DNA of 64,000 nucleotides, taken from contig NZ_LJAK01000012.1 of assembly GCF_001420005.1 (NCBI RefSeq), positions 31,265 through 95,264 of the forward strand, in the 5' to 3' direction. Position 1 is the stretch's first letter. The number at the start of each line of letters is the position of its first letter. This document shows, in pieces, positions 36,007 to 44,838 of the stretch. A program made the translations under genes and the position numbers. Origin of the DNA: Loktanella sp. 3ANDIMAR09 (GTDB lineage: Bacteria > Pseudomonadota > Alphaproteobacteria > Rhodobacterales > Rhodobacteraceae). Under the pieces are notes generated by a model. The model had not been told where the DNA came from. It saw nothing but the letters and a program-made list of their open reading frames with translations, and ran no database searches.

Positions 36007-38889
36007 GTGTCCCTATTCCTGATCGCTCTTTTGCCCTTTTTGGGCGCCTTGTTGCCGGGTCTGATGATCCACGCGGGCCGCCAGGCCTGTTTCATGGCGA
36101 CGTTCCTTGTCACCGGCCTGACCACCGTCGGCCTGCTGGTCCATGCCCCCGCCGTTCTGGGCGGAGAGGTCATTCAGGCGCAGCTGAACTGGATTCCGTC
36201 GCTGGGGCTGAACGTCAATCTGTTCCTTGATCCGCTGGGCTTCTTCTTTGCCGGGTTGATCCTGATCATCGGCCTGCTGGTGATCGTCTATGCGCGCTAC
36301 TACCTGTCGCGTCAGGACAACATGGGCGAATTCTACAGCTACCTGCTGCTGTTTCAGGGCGCGATGGTCGGCATCGTGCTGTCCGACAACATCCTGATGC
36401 TGGTGGTCTTTTGGGAACTCACGTCGCTGTCGTCCTTCCTGCTGATCGGGTTCTGGAAACATCTGCCCGCGGGCCGTCAGGGTGCGCGCATGGCGCTGAC
36501 CACGACGGGCATGGGCGGTCTGGCCCTGATCGGTGGCATGATCCTGCTGGGACAGGCTGGCGGCAGCTATGACCTGACAACGCTGCTGCAAAACCGCGAG
36601 ATGGTGCAGGCATCCCCGCTGTATATCCCGGCGCTGCTGCTGATCCTGCTGGGCTGTTTCACGAAATCCGCACAGTTCCCGTTCCACTACTGGTTGCCGC
36701 ATGCGATGGCCGCGCCCACGCCCGTGTCGGCCTATCTGCACTCTGCCACCATGGTTAAGGCAGGCTTGTTCCTGATGGCGCGCCTCTGGCCCGTTCTGGC
36801 CGGGACCGAGGCCTGGACCTATATCGTCTGCACCGCGGGCCTTTTGACCATGGTGATCGCGGCCTTCATCGCGTTCTTCAAACATGACCTCAAGGCGCTG
36901 CTGGCGTTTTCGACCATCTCGCATCTGGGTCTGATCACGTTCCTTTTGGGCACCGGCACGCCGTTCGGTGTCATGGCCGCCGTGTTCCACATCCTGAACC
37001 ACGCCACGTTCAAGGCGGCGCTGTTCATGACCGCCGGCATCGTCGATCACGAGGCCCACACCCGCGACATGACCCGGCTGGGTGGGTTGCGGCACCTGAT
37101 GCCGATCACCTTCATGATCGCCACGCTCGCATCACTGTCGATGGCCGGTATCCCCCTGCTCAACGGCTTTATTTCCAAGGAAATGATGCTCGAAGAGGCG
37201 ACCGTCACCACCCTTTATGGCTCGCCTTGGCTGGTGACGATCGTGGCGACTGTGGGTGCGCTGTTCTCTGCGGCCTATTCGTTCCGGTTCCTCGGTCACA
37301 CCTTCTTTGGGCCCAAGCGTGACGATTACCCCGCCACGCCGCATGATCCCGGTGTGGGGCTGTGGCTGTCCCCTGCCCTGCTGACGATCCCCGTGGTCGT
37401 GCTGGGTGTGGCACCCTTCCTTGCCGAACCTTTTGTGAAGACCGTGACCGCAGCGGTGCTGGGTGACGCGTCACTGGTTCCGGACAAATATCTGGCGCTG
37501 TGGCACGGGTTCAACCTGCCGCTGCTGATGTCGGTGATCGCCGTGATCGGCGGCATCCTGATGCTGCTGGCCTACAAACCGCTGATCAAGGCGTGGGACA
37601 ACACCCCCCGCCCCGAGGCCAAGACGATATTCGAGGCGCTGGTGAACGGGTGCGGCACCGCCGCCAACCGCTTTGCCGAAGGTCTGCACAACGGCAGTTT
37701 CACCCGCTACGCCGCGATCATGATCGTGACGACGACAGCGGTCGGTGCCTTTGCATGGATCACCGGCAAATCACTGGCCCAGGGCCGCGAGATGCTGCCG
37801 ATCACGCCACCGGCCTTTGCCGGGTGGGCAATGCTGGTCGCCGCGACCGTGTTCATGGTGCTGGTGCATCGCAACCGTCTGGCCACGCTGATCCTGATGG
37901 GGATTGTGGGTCTGATCGTGTCCGTCGGGTTCAACTATTTCTCCGCCCCCGACCTCGCACTGACACAGATTTCGGTCGAGGTAGTGACAATCATCCTGCT
38001 GCTGCTGGCGCTGAACTTCCTGCCCAACAGCACACCGGTCGAATCCAGCCCGGCCCGCCGGACCCGTGACGGCGTGATCGCGGTGCTGGGCGGTGTGGCG
38101 ACCACCATGCTGATGTATTCCATCCTGATGTCGGATTTCCCGACAGCCTCGATCAGCGAATATTTCCTGGCCAATTCCTACAAGGGCGGCGGCGGCGACA
38201 ACGTGGTCAACGTCATCCTCGTGGATTTCCGTGGGTTCGATACCTTTGGCGAAATCATCGTGCTGGGGATTGCGGCGCTTGTCATCTATGCGCTGACGGA
38301 ATCGCTGCTGTCGTCGTCGGTCCGCGCGCGTCTGCTGAACCGCGGCTACGAAGAGGAACAGGCAGGCGACGCGCATCCGCTGATGATGGTCGTGCTGACC
38401 CGCGTGATGATGCCCGTGGTGCTGATGGTGGGTTTCTACATCTTCTTGCGCGGCCATAACGAACCGGGCGGCGGGTTCATTTCCGGCCTTGTCGTCGCGA
38501 TCGCGGTTGTGATGCAGTATATGGCGTCGGGTTTTGCCTGGGCCGAACGGCGCCAGCGCTATCCCTATCACGGGATCATCGGCGCGGGCGTGCTGGTGGC
38601 AGGTCTGACGGGGATCGGCAGCTGGTTTGCAGGCGCGCCGTTCCTCAGCTCTGCGTTCGGTTATTTCCGCATTCCGCCGATGAACGAATTCGAACTGGCG
38701 ACGGCGATGGCCTTTGATCTTGGCGTGTTCCTCGCCGTGGTCGGTGCGGTGATGCTCAGCCTTGAATCCTACTCGCGCCTTGCACGGCGCCAGGGGGATG
38801 AAACCAACGAACACGCGATGGACATCGATCCCTCCCGAGAGGTGCCGCCCCTGGGCAGCCTTCGCAACACAGCGCAGCAGGAGGGCTGA
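36007..38889 (+). CDS. mrpA: Mrp Na+/H+ antiporter, fused subunits A and B
   Basis: 960 residues from a GTG start with AGAGGTGA upstream. The first about 500 residues are the NADH-dehydrogenase-5-like antiporter module (GLMIHAG, SATMVKAGLFLMARLWPVL, FFKHDLKALLAFSTISHLGL). A linker and MrpA C-terminal domain follow, and from about residue 790 the MrpB domain (VVLTRVMMPVVLMVGFYIFL, HNEPGGGFISGL). A separate mrpB is therefore absent, as in rhizobial Pha systems. It exports Na+ in exchange for H+ in the inner membrane. Confidence 0.95.
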   Translation: MSLFLIALLPFLGALLPGLMIHAGRQACFMATFLVTGLTTVGLLVHAPAVLGGEVIQAQLNWIPSLGLNVNLFLDPLGFFFAGLILIIGLLVIVYARYYLSRQDNMGEFYSYLLLFQGAMVGIVLSDNILMLVVFWELTSLSSFLLIGFWKHLPAGRQGARMALTTTGMGGLALIGGMILLGQAGGSYDLTTLLQNREMVQASPLYIPALLLILLGCFTKSAQFPFHYWLPHAMAAPTPVSAYLHSATMVKAGLFLMARLWPVLAGTEAWTYIVCTAGLLTMVIAAFIAFFKHDLKALLAFSTISHLGLITFLLGTGTPFGVMAAVFHILNHATFKAALFMTAGIVDHEAHTRDMTRLGGLRHLMPITFMIATLASLSMAGIPLLNGFISKEMMLEEATVTTLYGSPWLVTIVATVGALFSAAYSFRFLGHTFFGPKRDDYPATPHDPGVGLWLSPALLTIPVVVLGVAPFLAEPFVKTVTAAVLGDASLVPDKYLALWHGFNLPLLMSVIAVIGGILMLLAYKPLIKAWDNTPRPEAKTIFEALVNGCGTAANRFAEGLHNGSFTRYAAIMIVTTTAVGAFAWITGKSLAQGREMLPITPPAFAGWAMLVAATVFMVLVHRNRLATLILMGIVGLIVSVGFNYFSAPDLALTQISVEVVTIILLLLALNFLPNSTPVESSPARRTRDGVIAVLGGVATTMLMYSILMSDFPTASISEYFLANSYKGGGGDNVVNVILVDFRGFDTFGEIIVLGIAALVIYALTESLLSSSVRARLLNRGYEEEQAGDAHPLMMVVLTRVMMPVVLMVGFYIFLRGHNEPGGGFISGLVVAIAVVMQYMASGFAWAERRQRYPYHGIIGAGVLVAGLTGIGSWFAGAPFLSSAFGYFRIPPMNEFELATAMAFDLGVFLAVVGAVMLSLESYSRLARRQGDETNEHAMDIDPSREVPPLGSLRNTAQQEG

Positions 38890-38891
38890 AC

Positions 38892-39269
38892 ATGGAACTT
38901 CTTGTCGCAACCGCCGTGGGCATGCTCACGGCATCGGGGATCTACATGGTGCTGCGGCTGCGGACCTTTCCGGTGATTATCGGGATTTCACTGCTGACCT
39001 ATGCCGTGAACGTGTTCCTGTTCGGATCGGGCCGCCTGTTGCCCAACGCACCGGCCGTGCTGACCGACGGGGTGGACATCTATTCCGACCCGCTGCCGCA
39101 GGCACTGGTGCTGACCGCCATCGTGATTTCATTCGGCATGACCGCCGTTGTGGTGATCGTGGCGCTGGGGTCATGGCTCGCCAATGACGACGACATGGTG
39201 GACACCCCCACCGCAGGTGCCGGACCAGACGCAGCCGATGACCAACCGCGCGGGGGGGCACAATCATGA
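38892..39269 (+). CDS. mrpC: Mrp antiporter subunit C
   Basis: 125 residues, NuoK-like, with three membrane segments. TASGIYMVLRLRTFPVIIGISLLTYAVNVFLF and the ALVLTAIVISFGMTAVVVI segment are typical. It starts 2 bp after mrpA and overlaps mrpD by 4 bp. The acidic C-terminal tail is variable. Confidence 0.94.
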   Translation: MELLVATAVGMLTASGIYMVLRLRTFPVIIGISLLTYAVNVFLFGSGRLLPNAPAVLTDGVDIYSDPLPQALVLTAIVISFGMTAVVVIVALGSWLANDDDMVDTPTAGAGPDAADDQPRGGAQS

Positions 39270-40882
39270 CCCATTGGTTGATCCTGCCCATTCTGCTGCC
39301 GGGCATGCTGGCGGCAATCCTGGTGATGGTCACGCGCTATCACCGGGTCCTGCAACGCACCTTTTCGCTGGCCGGATCGGTCCTGACGCTGGCGCTGGCC
39401 ATCGGGCTGTTCTGGCGCGCATCCGACGGCACCATCGACATCTATCAGCTGGGCAACTGGCAGGCCCCGTTCGGGATCGTGCTGGTCGCAGATCGGCTGT
39501 CGACGCTGATGGTGCTGATCACCGCGATTCTGGCGCCGCTGGTCCTGCTTTATGCCATTGGGTCGGGTTGGGATGAACGGGGGCGGCATTTCCATCCGCT
39601 GTTCCAGTTCCAGATCATGGGAATCATGGGCGCGTTTCTGACAGGCGACATGTTCAACCTGTTCGTGTTCTTTGAAATCCTGCTGATCGCCAGCTACGGT
39701 CTGATGATCCACGGGGGCGGGGCCGACAGGCTGCGCGCGGGCACGCAATACGTGCTGTTCAACCTGCTGGGATCGACGCTGTTTCTCTTTGCGCTCGGCA
39801 CGCTTTATGCGCAGACCGGCACGCTGAACATGGCCGACCTTGCCGTGCGTGTTGCAGCACTTGATCCGGCCGATACCGCCGGCATCCGGGTCGCCGCCGT
39901 CCTGCTGCTGCTGGTTTTCGCGATCAAGGCGGCCCTTCTCCCGCTGCACTTCTGGTTGCCTGCCAGCTATGCCGAGGCCCCCGCCCCCGTTGCGGCCCTG
40001 TTCGCAATCATGACCAAGGTCGGTGCCTATTGCATCATCCGCGTCTATACGCTGGTGTTTCCGACCGACCTGTCGCTGACGCAAGGGCTGTTCGACACCT
40101 GGATGATGCCTGCCGCGCTGCTGACGCTGATGATGGGCATGATCGGCGTGCTGGGATCGAACCGCGTTGATCGTCTGGTGGCCTTTTCGGTCATCGGCTC
40201 CATGGGCCTGTTGCTGGCGGCGGTATCGGTATTCACACCCCAAGGCATCGCCGCAGCGCTGTACTATGCGGTGCATTCGACATTTGCCGCCGCTGCGCTG
40301 TTCTTGCTGGTGGACGTGATGCGCGACCGGCGCGGCGACGTGGGCGTCCACCTGCGCGACGCGGCCCCCATCGCGGGCGGGGCGCTGGTCGCCGGCATGT
40401 TCTTTGTCGCGGCCATCGCCATGACCGGCCTGCCTCCCCTGTCAGGGTTCATCGGGAAACTGCTGGTCATGACCGCAGCCCTCGATCACCCGCTCGAGGC
40501 ATGGATCTGGGCCGCCATCCTGATCGGATCGCTGATAGCGGTCGTGGGCTTTGGTCGTGCGGGCAGTCAGGTTTTCTGGAAATCGCATCAGGTCGCAACT
40601 GAAACCACCGGCCCTGACAGCGCGGCCGAGGGATCAAACACCCCCGAACAGACCCCGCCGGTGCTGCCTGTCGTGGCCATCGGTGGCATGCTGACAATGC
40701 TGGTGGCACTGACCCTGTTCGCCGGTCCCGTGATGCGGACCATGGATGCGACCGCAGCGCAGCTGTTCAACCCCGCACCCTATATCGAGGTTGTGCTGAC
40801 AACCGAGGGCAAGGTGATCGACAGCGGCGATTACGGCGATGACACCGGCGGCGATGCCGCCACGGCCGAGGAAGGTTACTGA
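39266..40882 (+). CDS. mrpD: Mrp antiporter subunit D
   Basis: 538 residues, NuoN/NuoM-like, with about 14 membrane segments. NLFVFFEILLIASYGLMIHGGG, the Lys-containing AIKAALLPLHFWLPASYAEAPAPVAALFAI and TKVGAYCIIRVYTLVF are characteristic. A hydrophilic C-terminal stretch near 440-460 (ATETTGPDSAAEGSN) is not conserved. It forms the second proton-pumping module of the Mrp complex. Confidence 0.95.
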   Translation: MTHWLILPILLPGMLAAILVMVTRYHRVLQRTFSLAGSVLTLALAIGLFWRASDGTIDIYQLGNWQAPFGIVLVADRLSTLMVLITAILAPLVLLYAIGSGWDERGRHFHPLFQFQIMGIMGAFLTGDMFNLFVFFEILLIASYGLMIHGGGADRLRAGTQYVLFNLLGSTLFLFALGTLYAQTGTLNMADLAVRVAALDPADTAGIRVAAVLLLLVFAIKAALLPLHFWLPASYAEAPAPVAALFAIMTKVGAYCIIRVYTLVFPTDLSLTQGLFDTWMMPAALLTLMMGMIGVLGSNRVDRLVAFSVIGSMGLLLAAVSVFTPQGIAAALYYAVHSTFAAAALFLLVDVMRDRRGDVGVHLRDAAPIAGGALVAGMFFVAAIAMTGLPPLSGFIGKLLVMTAALDHPLEAWIWAAILIGSLIAVVGFGRAGSQVFWKSHQVATETTGPDSAAEGSNTPEQTPPVLPVVAIGGMLTMLVALTLFAGPVMRTMDATAAQLFNPAPYIEVVLTTEGKVIDSGDYGDDTGGDAATAEEGY

Positions 40883-40883
40883 T

Positions 40884-41390
40884 ATGCCCCTGCGCCTGTT
40901 TTACCGGATCTTTCCGCACCCGATCCTGACGCTGATCCTGGTCGTTGTCTGGTGTCTGCTGCAAAACACCATCACGCTGGGCACCGTGGTGATGGGCCTG
41001 ATCCTGGGCTTTATCATCCCGATCACGACGGCGGCCTATTGGCCGAACCGTCCCCCCCTGCCAAAACCCTGGCGGCTGGTGAACTACCTGGCACTGGTGA
41101 TGTGGGATGTGGTCGTCGCCAACATCGAGGTCGCCCGCATCGTGCTGTTCAAATCGAACGCCGCCATGCAGCCCAAGTGGATCGTGATCCCGCTGGATCT
41201 GCGCACGCCAGAGGCCATCACCATGCTGGCCGGCACCATCACCCTGACCCCCGGCACCGTCAGCGCGGACCTGTCGGCCGATGGCACCGCCCTGCTGGTG
41301 CATGCGCTGGACGCCGCCGATCCGGACGCCGTGCGTGACGAAATCAAGGCCCGCTACGAATCCCGCCTGAAAAGGATATTTGAGGAATGA
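40884..41390 (+). CDS. mrpE: Mrp antiporter subunit E
   Basis: 168 residues from the ATG at 40884. Two N-terminal membrane segments are followed by a cytoplasmic part with PLDLRTPEAITMLAGTITLTPGTVSADLS, the MrpE signature. It is needed for assembly of the antiporter. The gap to mrpD is 1 bp, and it overlaps mrpF by 4 bp. Confidence 0.94.
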   Translation: MPLRLFYRIFPHPILTLILVVVWCLLQNTITLGTVVMGLILGFIIPITTAAYWPNRPPLPKPWRLVNYLALVMWDVVVANIEVARIVLFKSNAAMQPKWIVIPLDLRTPEAITMLAGTITLTPGTVSADLSADGTALLVHALDAADPDAVRDEIKARYESRLKRIFEE

Positions 41391-41656
41391 TTGGAACAGC
41401 CGTTATCATCGCCATGGCCGTGGTCGGCCTTGCCCAGATCCTCGCCATGGTCCGCCTTGTGCGTGGACCCATGGTCGGTGACCGTATCCTGGCGCTTGAC
41501 ACGATGGTCATCAACGCCATCGCCATGATCGTTCTGCTGGGCATCCACTGGGGCACCGCCGTCTATTACGAAAGCGCACTGATCATCGCCATGCTGGGCT
41601 TTGTGTCATCAGTCGCGCTTTGCCGCTTTGTGCTGCGGGGGGACATCATCGAATGA
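41387..41656 (+). CDS. mrpF: Mrp antiporter subunit F
   Basis: 89 residues, three membrane segments. QILAMVRLVRGPMVGDRILALDTM is the diagnostic part. It overlaps mrpE and mrpG by 4 bp each. Confidence 0.93.
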   Translation: MIGTAVIIAMAVVGLAQILAMVRLVRGPMVGDRILALDTMVINAIAMIVLLGIHWGTAVYYESALIIAMLGFVSSVALCRFVLRGDIIE

Positions 41657-42015
41657 TCGCAACCATCCTCGACATCCTGATCGTCGCATCGCTCGCCATT
41701 GGCGCCCTGTTCATTCTGGTGGGCTCCTTTGGCCTGCTGAAGCTTGATAATTGCATGTCGCGCCTGCACGCCCCGACCAAGGCGTCGACCCTTGGCATCG
41801 GGTCTCTGTTGGTGGCGTCGATGCTCTATGCCTTTGCCTATGGCGACGGGTCGCTGAACGAGGTGCTGATCATGGCCTTCCTCTTTGTGACTGCCCCGAT
41901 CACCGGAAATTTCATCTCAAAGACGCATCTGCATGGCCGCCGCAAACATACCGACGTGCCGCCACCGCCGCAGGACAAGATCTGGGCGACAGACGCCAAG
42001 AATACCGAATCCTGA
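41653..42015 (+). CDS. mrpG: Mrp antiporter subunit G
   Basis: 120 residues from the ATG at 41653. Three membrane segments and the conserved GSFGLLKLDNCMSRLHAPTKASTLGIG. It is the last gene of the mrp operon and is followed by a strong hairpin 8 bp after the stop. Confidence 0.94.
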   Translation: MIATILDILIVASLAIGALFILVGSFGLLKLDNCMSRLHAPTKASTLGIGSLLVASMLYAFAYGDGSLNEVLIMAFLFVTAPITGNFISKTHLHGRRKHTDVPPPPQDKIWATDAKNTES

Positions 42016-42022
42016 TCTTACA

Positions 42023-42052
42023 TTTTGGGTGCGCGAAATTGCGCACCCAAAA
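42023..42052 (+). terminator. Rho-independent-type terminator after mrpG
   Basis: A perfect 12-bp inverted repeat TTTTGGGTGCGC / GCGCACCCAAAA with a 6-base loop. It is A-rich on one side and T-rich on the other, so it can work in both directions and separates the mrp operon from the opposing parB. Confidence 0.85.
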
Positions 42053-42089
42053 ATCAGGTATCCATCTGATTTCAAAACAGAATACAGGC

Positions 42090-42107
42090 GATTGCCAATT
42101 GGCAATC
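42090..42107. repeat. 18-bp perfect palindrome at the parB 3' end (parS-like candidate)
   Basis: GATTGCCAATTGGCAATC, self-complementary over all 18 bases. It overlaps the first two bases of the parB stop region. An identical copy lies at 45878-45895 on the far side of the rep gene. Together they bracket parB-parA-origin-rep. A centromere (parS) or ParB-type binding site is the best guess. Confidence 0.8.
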
Positions 42108-43056
42108 AGCCCTTTGCACGATCCTTGAGGAAGGATTCGACCGCCGCCCGGATCGCCGCATCCGGCAGGGTGCTGGAAAATTTCAGCGCCGTCGTCGTGC
42201 CTTGCCGGTGCACCGCCACATTTCCCAGCGGATGCGTATAGACGTTGTCGTTGGCGCGGCGCTTGCGTGGTGCCTTGCCTGCCGCCTTGAGCCGGGTCAT
42301 CACCTCGGCTGCCGTCAGCCCCTGCCCTGCGATGCGATCCGCCTCTTCCAGCACACGTTCTGCCGCATCTTCCTTGACCATCACGGCGCGCAGCTGGCGC
42401 GCGTGCAATTCGCGCACTTCGCGGATCGACGGAAAGGCCGCGACAATCCGCGGGTCCAGCTTTGCCAGTTGCAGAAACCGCGACAGGAACGCGGGCGACA
42501 CCTGCAAACGATCGGCCATGACCTTTTGCTGGCCACCGTAATAGGTCTCTACCGCGCGGGCGTAGTCCTGCGCGCGTTCATAGTCGCTGATATCCTCGCG
42601 GTCGCGGTTTTCGATATCGGCAAGGCGAAACGCCTCTTCGTCGGTCAGGTCGCGCTCTTCGATCAAATAGCGGAACTGGGGGTAATTGTTCGCCCGCAGC
42701 CATGACACCGCGAAATGCCGCCTTGCGCCGCAGATCACCTCGTATTCTGCGCCCGAGCCGTCCAGCTTGCGCACGATCGCGGGGAATTCCTGCTGGCCCT
42801 GGGCCCGCAACCCTTCGATCAGGTCAGCACAGTTTTCGGCAGTCAGCAGGTCATAGGCACGGTTATGCCCTTTCCACATCACGCAGGTCGCCGGATCAAC
42901 CAGCCGCAACACCTTTTCCTGACGCTGCCCGCCGACCTGATCGGCCATCGCGTTGGACCGTTTCAGAAACCGGGCAGACCCGCGCGGTTCCGGCGTTTCA
43001 TCTGCACCCAGATCATTCAGGATGTCGTCAAAGATGGCGTCGTGCTTCTTGCTCAT
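42106..43056 (-). CDS. parB: ParB-family partition protein
   Basis: 316 residues from the ATG at 43056 (AAGGAGGGG upstream). The ParB/Spo0J core is present: ICGARRHFAVSWLR (GxRR motif), DLTDEEAFRLADIENRDREDISDYERAQDY, and a helix-turn-helix QQKVMADRLQVSPAFLSRFLQLA. The C-terminal part (ALKFSSTLPDAAIRAAVESFL) is a likely dimer domain. It binds centromere sites and stimulates ParA. The start overlaps the parA stop by 4 bp. Confidence 0.92.
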   Translation of the reverse strand: MSKKHDAIFDDILNDLGADETPEPRGSARFLKRSNAMADQVGGQRQEKVLRLVDPATCVMWKGHNRAYDLLTAENCADLIEGLRAQGQQEFPAIVRKLDGSGAEYEVICGARRHFAVSWLRANNYPQFRYLIEERDLTDEEAFRLADIENRDREDISDYERAQDYARAVETYYGGQQKVMADRLQVSPAFLSRFLQLAKLDPRIVAAFPSIREVRELHARQLRAVMVKEDAAERVLEEADRIAGQGLTAAEVMTRLKAAGKAPRKRRANDNVYTHPLGNVAVHRQGTTTALKFSSTLPDAAIRAAVESFLKDRAKG

Positions 43057-44252
43057 AGGATCCCCTCCTTGCGCAGGCGCGCGGTGTGACTGGGCCATGT
43101 CTTGCGGATTTCGGTTTCGATCTCGCGGCCCACGGCGTCCAGATAGACGCGGCAGCGCTTGTGTGTTTCCGACCGTGTCGCAGCCCCCGTCAACTCGTAA
43201 ACCGTCATCAGGTTGGCGGCGGCGTTGTCGATTTCGGCACTGTCCTTCAACACGGCGTTCAGCATGTCTTGCGGGAACACCGCGTCCATCATCCGCTTGA
43301 TCGCCTGGTGCGCGCTTTTCTGGTCGTTCATCTTGGTGGCGAGGATCTTAACAAAATCATACCCCCGCGTGCCGCCATGTTGCGCAAGCTCGCCCAGCGT
43401 GCTGCTCATCATTTTCAGAAAATGCGCGGTCGAGCCAAAGTCGATGTTGTTGGGCGGTGCCGGCACGACGATCGCATTCGCGGCCCTCAGAACCGAGAGC
43501 GAGATCATCCCAAGCGCCGGCGGCGGGTCCAGCAGGATCACGTCGAACTGGTCAGAAATCGTCTCTAACCCCGTGCGTAGTCTATCAAGGACGAAATCCT
43601 GTTCGCGCACCATCCGCGCCGCAAATTCGTATTCCGCGTCATACAGCCCCAGGTTCGCGGGGATCAACGCGATGCCCGGCCAATAGGTCGCACGCAACGC
43701 GTAGTGCAGCGTCGACGGGCCACCGTGGCGAAAGAACGGATAAAGCGTGTCCTCTTCTTCGTCGACGTCCACATCGGGGTTCAGCCCGAACACACTGGTG
43801 GTCGACGCCTGGCTGTCACAATCGACGACGCAGACACGGTAGCCCTTTTGTGCCAGGTATTGCGCCAGATGCGCCACGACCGTTGATTTGCCGACGCCAC
43901 CCTTGAAGTTCTGGATCGCCAGCACCATCGCAGGATCGTCAGGCGCACGGTGCGGCAATGTCCCGAACACCTCGCGCATGCGGTTCACGTCGGCCAGTGA
44001 ATAGCCTGTGCGCCGGTTGGTATCGGGGTCCTTGTCAGGTGTGGGTAGCCGACCATCATCCTCGGCGTCGCGGATCGCCTTTTCGGTGCGGCCACACATT
44101 TCGGCGGCGGTGCGCACGTTATAACGCACATCCAGCGTCTTGGCCGTGCCCGGTGAAAACACCCGTGCCCGCAATTTTTCGATGACACGCCCCGCACGTG
44201 ATGCAAGGGCGTCAATCTCTGCCAACTCGATGGGGTAGCTCTGCTCTTCCAT
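43053..44252 (-). CDS. parA: ParA-family partition ATPase (type Ia, with N-terminal HTH)
   Basis: 399 residues from the ATG at 44252. The N-terminal about 110 residues contain a DNA-binding region (VRTAAEMCGRTEKAIRDAEDDG, then RRTGYSLADVNRMREVFG), as in P1 ParA. The deviant Walker A is NFKGGVGKSTVVAHL, followed by VVDCDSQASTTSVFG and VILLDPPPALG. Type Ia ParA proteins both segregate the replicon and repress their own operon. The gene points away from rep across the origin region. Confidence 0.93.
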   Translation of the reverse strand: MEEQSYPIELAEIDALASRAGRVIEKLRARVFSPGTAKTLDVRYNVRTAAEMCGRTEKAIRDAEDDGRLPTPDKDPDTNRRTGYSLADVNRMREVFGTLPHRAPDDPAMVLAIQNFKGGVGKSTVVAHLAQYLAQKGYRVCVVDCDSQASTTSVFGLNPDVDVDEEEDTLYPFFRHGGPSTLHYALRATYWPGIALIPANLGLYDAEYEFAARMVREQDFVLDRLRTGLETISDQFDVILLDPPPALGMISLSVLRAANAIVVPAPPNNIDFGSTAHFLKMMSSTLGELAQHGGTRGYDFVKILATKMNDQKSAHQAIKRMMDAVFPQDMLNAVLKDSAEIDNAAANLMTVYELTGAATRSETHKRCRVYLDAVGREIETEIRKTWPSHTARLRKEGIL

Positions 44253-44838
44253 GACCTGTCCGCCATATTGTTTTGCAACAGAATGCCCTGTGCGGCCTTT
44301 GCAGACAAGTGCGATATTCAGCGGCACGCCATTCAAAAATCGCACTTTGGTGCAGTTACCCCACAGCATTGGAAGTTGCGCAGGTGCGCGCTGCAATATG
44401 CCACCTGATCCGGGCGCTGATAGCAGTCTAGCGTGCCTGCTGTGCAATTGGCCCCCCTGAAAAATCAAAATCCAGAAAAACCCGATCTGTTCAGATATTC
44501 GGATTCATCTGTTCACGGGCCTGATCCCCCTGCCGCACAAGGTCCCCGCAGCCCTATCCCTTACGGCTTGGGATGGTTTGCGCTACGTCTTGGGTGGGAT
44601 GGCGATACGTCTGGGGTGGTCTGTCCTTACCTCTGGGGTGGGTGAAACCTTACGTTTCGGGTGGGTCGATCTCGCCGAATCGGCACGAGTCGCGATCCCC
44701 TGTTTTCATGCCCTTTGCGATTCGCGGCGGGCCGTGGGTGGTGGTCGAAACCTTACAGATCGGGTGCTGCCCCGCGCGCTTGACTTACACAGCTTATCAT
44801 ACAAAAGTAAGCGCAAGCACGTAACAGAAAGTGCGCAG
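44253..44838. other. Probable replication origin region between parA and rep
   Basis: 586 bp between divergent parA and rep, without a credible gene of its own. It contains an A-rich stretch at about 44460-44480 (possible unwinding element), two direct copies of ATCTGTTCA at 44485-44493 and 44507-44515 (22 bp apart), and the iteron array at 44562-44664. An imperfect TTGTTTTGCAACA repeat near the parA start may be a ParA operator. No clear DnaA box was found by eye. Confidence 0.7.
44562..44664 (+). repeat. Iteron array (five direct repeats, 22-23 bp apart)
   Basis: Units start at 44562, 44584, 44606, 44628 and 44651, with core TACGTCTTGGGTGG and variants TACGGCTTGGGATGG, TACGTCTGGGGTGG, TACCTCTGGGGTGG and TACGTTTCGGGTGG. 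The spacing equals about two helical turns. A sixth, degenerate unit (TACAGATCGGGTG) lies at 44754. Direct repeats of this kind beside a rep gene are the binding sites of iteron-type initiators. Confidence 0.8.
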
